This document shows, piece by piece, positions 5,084-7,715 of a stretch of 7,715 nt of DNA (position 1 is its first letter; each line of letters starts with the position of its first letter). The stretch covers positions 1 to 7,715 of the forward strand of contig JAICKM010000316.1 of assembly GCA_025927935.1 (NCBI GenBank), written 5' to 3'. The notes under the pieces were generated by a model. That model had not been told where the DNA came from, did not search any database, and saw only the letters and a list, made by a program, of their open reading frames with translations. This stretch comes from Chloroflexia bacterium. Its GTDB lineage: Bacteria > Chloroflexota > Chloroflexia > QHBQ01 > JADMIH01. The translations under genes and the position numbers were made by a program.

Positions 5084-7057
5084 CTATTGGCAGCTGGGGA
5101 AGAAGGCGTTGGCGCCAATCTTCGCTACCTGGCCGCGGGTGGCGTTCGCGCTGGGCCGGAACGTGCCGTCCGCGTAGCCGCCAATGATCCCGTGCGCCGC
5201 CATGCGCTCGATGTAGGGGTAAAACGGGCTGCTCGCCGGTACGTCGCTGAACGTCTGCCCGCTCACCGCGTCGCTCAAGCCCGCCGCGTTCGCCACGATC
5301 TTGCTGATCTGGCCGCGGGTGGCATTGGCGCCGGGGCGGAAGGTGCCGTCGGCGTAGCCGCCGATGACCCCGCGGCTTGCCATGCGCTCCACGAACTCGT
5401 AGAAGGGCGAACCGGGCGGCACGTCGCTGAAGGTCTGGCCGCTGACCGGCTCGCTGTAGCCGGCGGCGTTGGCGACGATCTTGGCGAGTTGGCCGCGCGT
5501 CACGGAGTTGCCGGGGCGGAAGGTGCCGTCGGCGTAGCCGGCGATGATGCCGCGGTTCGCCAGGCAACTGACGAAGCTGTAGAAGGGCGAGCCGGGCGGC
5601 ACGTCGCTGTAGGTGACGCCCCCGGCGGGCTGGGTCGGCGTGGGCGGGGGACCGCCGGGCGTGCTGGTGGGTTGCGGCGTGTTCGTCGGCACCGCCGTGT
5701 GGGTCGGGGTCGGCGGAGCCGCCGCCGCGTGCTGGAAGCGGGCCAGGGTGAACTGACCGTTGTCATAATCCGCGCCGCCTTTGCCCACGGCGACGATCTT
5801 GCCGTCAGCCTGGAACGCCAGGCCATAGACCCAGGCCGATCCGCCGTAGCTGGCCTCGGCCAGGCCGCCGTCGCCGAAGGTGGGATCGACGCTGCCGTCG
5901 GCGTTGTAGACGGCCACGGCGAAATCGTTACCGTCGCGGCCACCCAGGGCGAGCTTGCCGTTCGCCATGCGGGCGAAGGCATAGGGCGAGACGCTGTAGA
6001 TGAAGTCGGTGTGGACCTGGCCGCCGGCGCCGAAGGTGGTGTCGAGGCTGCCGTCGGCGTTGTACTGCACGAGCGCGGGGCCATACTTGTGGCACTGATA
6101 GCAGGGCGCCTGCATCTCGCCGAAGCCGCCGACGACGATCTTGCCGCCGGGCAGCAGGGCCACGCCCGCGGGCCAGTCGGTGCCGCCCAGGAAGTCGGTG
6201 TTGGTCATGCCGCCGTTGCCGAAGGCGGTATCGAGGCTGCCGTCATGATTGTAACGGACGACGCCGAAGTTGTCGTTGCCGCCGCCGCCCGACATGTTGC
6301 CGGCGACGAGGATCTTGCCGTCGGGTTGCAGGGCCATCGCGCGGGCCACGTCCTCGCCCACGCCGGAGTCGGTGACGACGACGCCGTTGGTGCCGAAGGT
6401 TTGGTCGGGGGTGCCGTCGGCGTTGTAGCGGGCCACGGCGAAGTCGTTGATGATGTACTGGCCGGTGCTGCCGGCGACCAGGATCTTGCCGTCGCCGTCG
6501 ATGGCGACCGCGTGGATCTCGTCCGAGTTGAGATAGGAGGGTTCGGAGATGGCGGTCTGGACCTTGCCATCGGTGCCAAAGCCGGTGTCCACCTGGCCGT
6601 CGGCGGTGAGGCGGGTCAGGGCGAAGATTTGATGGCGCAGGTCCGTCGAGTATGCCTGGCCGCCGACGACGATCTTGCCGTCGGGCTGCACGGCGAGGGC
6701 GTTGGCGGTATCCTCATAGTTCTGGCCGTCGAAGATGACGTTGGCTTTGCCGCCGGTGCCGAACGTGGGATCGAGGCTGCCGTTGGCGTTGTAGCGGGCC
6801 ACGCCGAAGGCGGTGTAATCGCCGTTGCCCGCGCCGCCCGCCCCGGCGACGAGAATCTTGCCGTCGCCCAGCACGACCACGGCGTGTGCTTCGTCGAACT
6901 TGGACCCCATCTCGGTGAGGACGGTGCCGCCGGCGCCGAAGGTGGCGTCGAGATCGCCGGAGGCGTGGGGACCGGCAGCGGCGGTGCCGGCAAAGACCAT
7001 ACTGGCGAGGACGCCCGTCGCGACGCCCGCTTTCAGCTTGTTACTCAGAAAACCCAT
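5084..7057 (-). CDS. Exported delta-60 repeat (beta-propeller-like) protein with three SLH domains
   Basis: This is a 657-residue cell-surface protein of unknown function. Residues 1-28 look like a Sec signal peptide (MGFLSNKLK, a hydrophobic stretch, then TAAA). Residues 35-443 hold seven copies of the delta-60 motif: SLDPTFGTGG-like turns near 35, 95, 155, 216, 273, 337 and 389, each with a DGKILVAG-like strand near 65, 126, 189, 246, 304, 366 and 418. This suggests a seven-bladed propeller. Residues 444-480 are a Pro/Thr linker. SLH domains occupy about 481-540, 541-600 and 601-657, each with SPFY, GYADGTFRP and TRGQ(x)(A/S)KI, and would anchor the protein to cell-wall polymer. Oddities are a CYQCH motif at 319-323 inside the propeller and cysteines 498 and 656. 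The ATG at 7057 is chosen over an upstream GTG (7111) because the signal peptide starts there and AAAGGAG precedes it. It is convergent with glgC and has its own promoter and terminator. Confidence 0.93.
   Translation of the reverse strand: MGFLSNKLKAGVATGVLASMVFAGTAAAGPHASGDLDATFGAGGTVLTEMGSKFDEAHAVVVLGDGKILVAGAGGAGNGDYTAFGVARYNANGSLDPTFGTGGKANVIFDGQNYEDTANALAVQPDGKIVVGGQAYSTDLRHQIFALTRLTADGQVDTGFGTDGKVQTAISEPSYLNSDEIHAVAIDGDGKILVAGSTGQYIINDFAVARYNADGTPDQTFGTNGVVVTDSGVGEDVARAMALQPDGKILVAGNMSGGGGNDNFGVVRYNHDGSLDTAFGNGGMTNTDFLGGTDWPAGVALLPGGKIVVGGFGEMQAPCYQCHKYGPALVQYNADGSLDTTFGAGGQVHTDFIYSVSPYAFARMANGKLALGGRDGNDFAVAVYNADGSVDPTFGDGGLAEASYGGSAWVYGLAFQADGKIVAVGKGGADYDNGQFTLARFQHAAAAPPTPTHTAVPTNTPQPTSTPGGPPPTPTQPAGGVTYSDVPPGSPFYSFVSCLANRGIIAGYADGTFRPGNSVTRGQLAKIVANAAGYSEPVSGQTFSDVPPGSPFYEFVERMASRGVIGGYADGTFRPGANATRGQISKIVANAAGLSDAVSGQTFSDVPASSPFYPYIERMAAHGIIGGYADGTFRPSANATRGQVAKIGANAFFPSCQ
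5087..5617 (-). repeat. Tandem 180-base direct repeats encoding the SLH triad
   Basis: The three SLH-coding segments repeat with an exact 60-codon (180-base) period. For example, near-identical GYADGTFRP-coding sequence begins at about 5163, 5343 and 5523. Similarity is high at the nucleotide level as well as the protein level, pointing to duplication or gene conversion. Such repeats may recombine or mis-assemble. Confidence 0.8.
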
Positions 7058-7068
7058 TGCTGTATCTG

Positions 7069-7075
7069 CTCCTTT
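7069..7075 (-). promoter_or_regulatory. Ribosome binding site deciding the SLH-protein start
   Basis: The minus strand reads AAAGGAG, 11 bases before the ATG at 7057. The same long spacing is seen for glgC. The site lies inside the coding frame of the alternative GTG start at 7111, which argues against that longer start. Confidence 0.7.
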
Positions 7076-7110
7076 ATCCTGGTGATAGAAGGTCGGTTCC
7101 TGTTTACGCA

Positions 7111-7149
7111 CCGCCGGGTGATCATTGCGCCCGATTGTGGTCCCGGCGG
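7111..7149 (-). promoter_or_regulatory. Leader stem-loop upstream of the SLH-protein gene
   Basis: CCGCCGGG (7111-7118) and CCCGGCGG (7142-7149) are perfect eight-base inverted copies with a 23-base loop. If the promoter at 7161-7189 is right, transcription starts near 7154 and this hairpin forms within a few bases of the mRNA 5' end. A 5'-terminal hairpin could stabilise the message. This is a structural observation with an inferred role. Confidence 0.4.
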
Positions 7150-7160
7150 CTTTACTGCTG

Positions 7161-7189
7161 GTAATAGTAGAAGAAGTTTATTTTGTGAA
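7161..7189 (-). promoter_or_regulatory. Candidate sigma-70-type promoter for the SLH-protein gene
   Basis: On the minus strand TTCACA (7189-7184) is followed after exactly 17 bases by TATTAC (7166-7161), resembling TTGACA-N17-TATAAT. The spacer is A/T-rich (AAATAAACTTCTTCTAC) in otherwise GC-rich DNA. A start near 7154 would give a leader of about 97 bases. Confidence 0.55.
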
Positions 7190-7454
7190 TTGGCTTTCCT
7201 ATCCCGGCGCCGCAAGACTCCTGCGCTACGCTTGTGATTGGGAAATGCCTGGCCGGATCCGTGGCTCGCAGGCGGGCCATTTGGTGCGCGTTCGCCTGTG
7301 TGCCAATCGGTACTATTATTTACGAAAAGGTTTTGGAAGTTACGCGATCCGAGGCGTTGAAATGGCTCTTTTATACGCCGTATTTCGATGGTCCCCGGCA
7401 TGGGACATGTGTCCCGGTGGGATGTGGGGCGCGGGGCGGAGGGGGGGGGCGGCG
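7190..7454. other. Non-coding stretch upstream of the SLH-protein gene
   Basis: No convincing gene is seen on either strand. The open frames lack family resemblance and recognisable ribosome binding sites, and the longest runs into the inverted-repeat element to the right. The stretch is less GC-rich than the genes. It contains a small inverted repeat, GGGACA-TG-TGTCCC (7402-7415), that could be a protein-binding site but may be chance. Confidence 0.5.
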
Positions 7455-7472
7455 AACCTCTCCCCCGGCCCC
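7455..7472. repeat. C-rich direct repeat, copy 1 (copy 2 at 7697-7715)
   Basis: AACCTCTCCCCCGGCCCC at 7455-7472 recurs at 7697-7715 with one extra C, where the window ends. The two copies lie just outside, or overlapping the ends of, the inverted-repeat element. The second copy may continue as another unit beyond the right edge. Confidence 0.65.
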
Positions 7473-7675
7473 TCCCCGCCGCGGCTTTCCATTACCCATA
7501 TCTTTCTACCTAATAGTAGCCATGATTGGCGTATCAGGCAGCAATTGACGGCGCGGAGCGGCGGAGACGGCCGCCGCTGTAGGCGTGGCCGGAGGCGTGC
7601 TTGGCCCCCCATTGCTCGACATTGCCCCTCTCACGCCTAGACTTATGGGTAATGGAAAGCCGCCGCGGGGAGGGG
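7469..7675. mobile_element. 207-base element with 32-base inverted repeats (MITE-like or structured RNA)
   Basis: Bases 7469-7500 and 7644-7675 are inverted copies over 32 bases with one mismatch. Inside are a central hairpin, AGCGGCGG (7557-7564) with CCGCCGCT (7571-7578), and a third stem, TAGGCGTG (7580-7587) with CACGCCTA (7632-7639). No transposase or credible gene lies inside. The size and long terminal inverted repeats suit a non-autonomous mobile element. I see no clear target-site duplication, since the flanks differ. The nested stems could equally mark a structured RNA. The inverted repeat is certain; its nature is inferred. Confidence 0.5.
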
Positions 7676-7715
7676 AGTCGCGTTTTCCTCCCGACTAACC
7701 TCTCCCCCCGGCCCC

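Noticed and set aside
5058..5567. CRISPR-like regular spacing in the 5087-5617 region
   Set aside because: The repeats are 180 bases long, are in frame and encode SLH domains; there is no short-repeat/unique-spacer pattern.
5087..7237. Long open frame (716 codons) on the plus strand opposite the SLH-protein gene
   Set aside because: Its repeated VGV/AEGGVEAAVGV pattern is the reverse-strand image of the delta-60 and SLH repeats. The minus-strand reading has a signal peptide, known domains, a promoter and a terminator.
7045..7401. Minus-strand open frame of 118 codons overlapping the start of the SLH-protein gene
   Set aside because: It crosses the likely promoter and ribosome binding site of that gene and has a lysine/arginine/proline composition with no domain.
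7402..7415. GGGACA-TG-TGTCCC as a regulator operator
   Set aside because: The arms are only six bases and it lies more than 200 bases upstream of the likely promoter with no repeat elsewhere in the window, so chance cannot be excluded.
7125..7640. Plus-strand open frame of 171 codons near the right edge
   Set aside because: It starts inside the SLH gene's leader, runs across the inverted-repeat element, is compositionally odd (poly-Gly/Arg stretches) and resembles nothing known to me.

Overview
The window is GC-rich bacterial DNA carrying three well-supported protein genes plus repeat-rich non-coding stretches. The likely source is Chloroflexota (green non-sulfur bacteria and relatives). This rests on a surface protein that ends in a Pro/Thr-rich linker and three S-layer homology (SLH) domains of a type I associate with that phylum, on the GlgC sequence style, and on heptamer tandem repeats between genes. 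It is an inference from memory, not a database result.

Layout from left to right. Bases 1-289 hold no supported gene. They contain a GC-rich hairpin, an imperfect palindromic dispersed repeat, and a short heptamer repeat that runs into the end of the first gene. Bases 290-3337 (minus strand) encode a glycogen/alpha-glucan phosphorylase with an unusual C-terminal extension of about 195 residues. A 258-base divergent intergenic region follows. Bases 3596-4915 (plus strand) encode a GlgC-family glucose-1-phosphate adenylyltransferase homologue. Bases 4916-5083 are a convergent intergenic region with a strong hairpin terminator and a second copy of the heptamer repeat. Bases 5084-7057 (minus strand) encode an exported protein with a seven-copy delta-60 repeat region (probable beta-propeller), a Pro/Thr linker and three SLH domains. 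Bases 7058-7715 hold that gene's leader and promoter and, at the right edge, a 207-base element bounded by 32-base inverted repeats.

The two glycogen genes form a divergent pair. GlgC would make ADP-glucose for glycogen synthesis, and GlgP would release glucose-1-phosphate, which is also GlgC's substrate. The most notable observation is that this GlgC has lost the two residues equivalent to E. coli Arg32 and Lys42 (here His16 and Thr26) but keeps the glucose-1-phosphate-site residues. That pattern resembles the regulatory, non-catalytic subunits of plant and Firmicute ADP-glucose pyrophosphorylases. The second is the fusion of GlgP to a helical domain that I recall as a small stand-alone protein family of unknown function. 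The surface protein has no evident link to glycogen and is probably an independent transcription unit.
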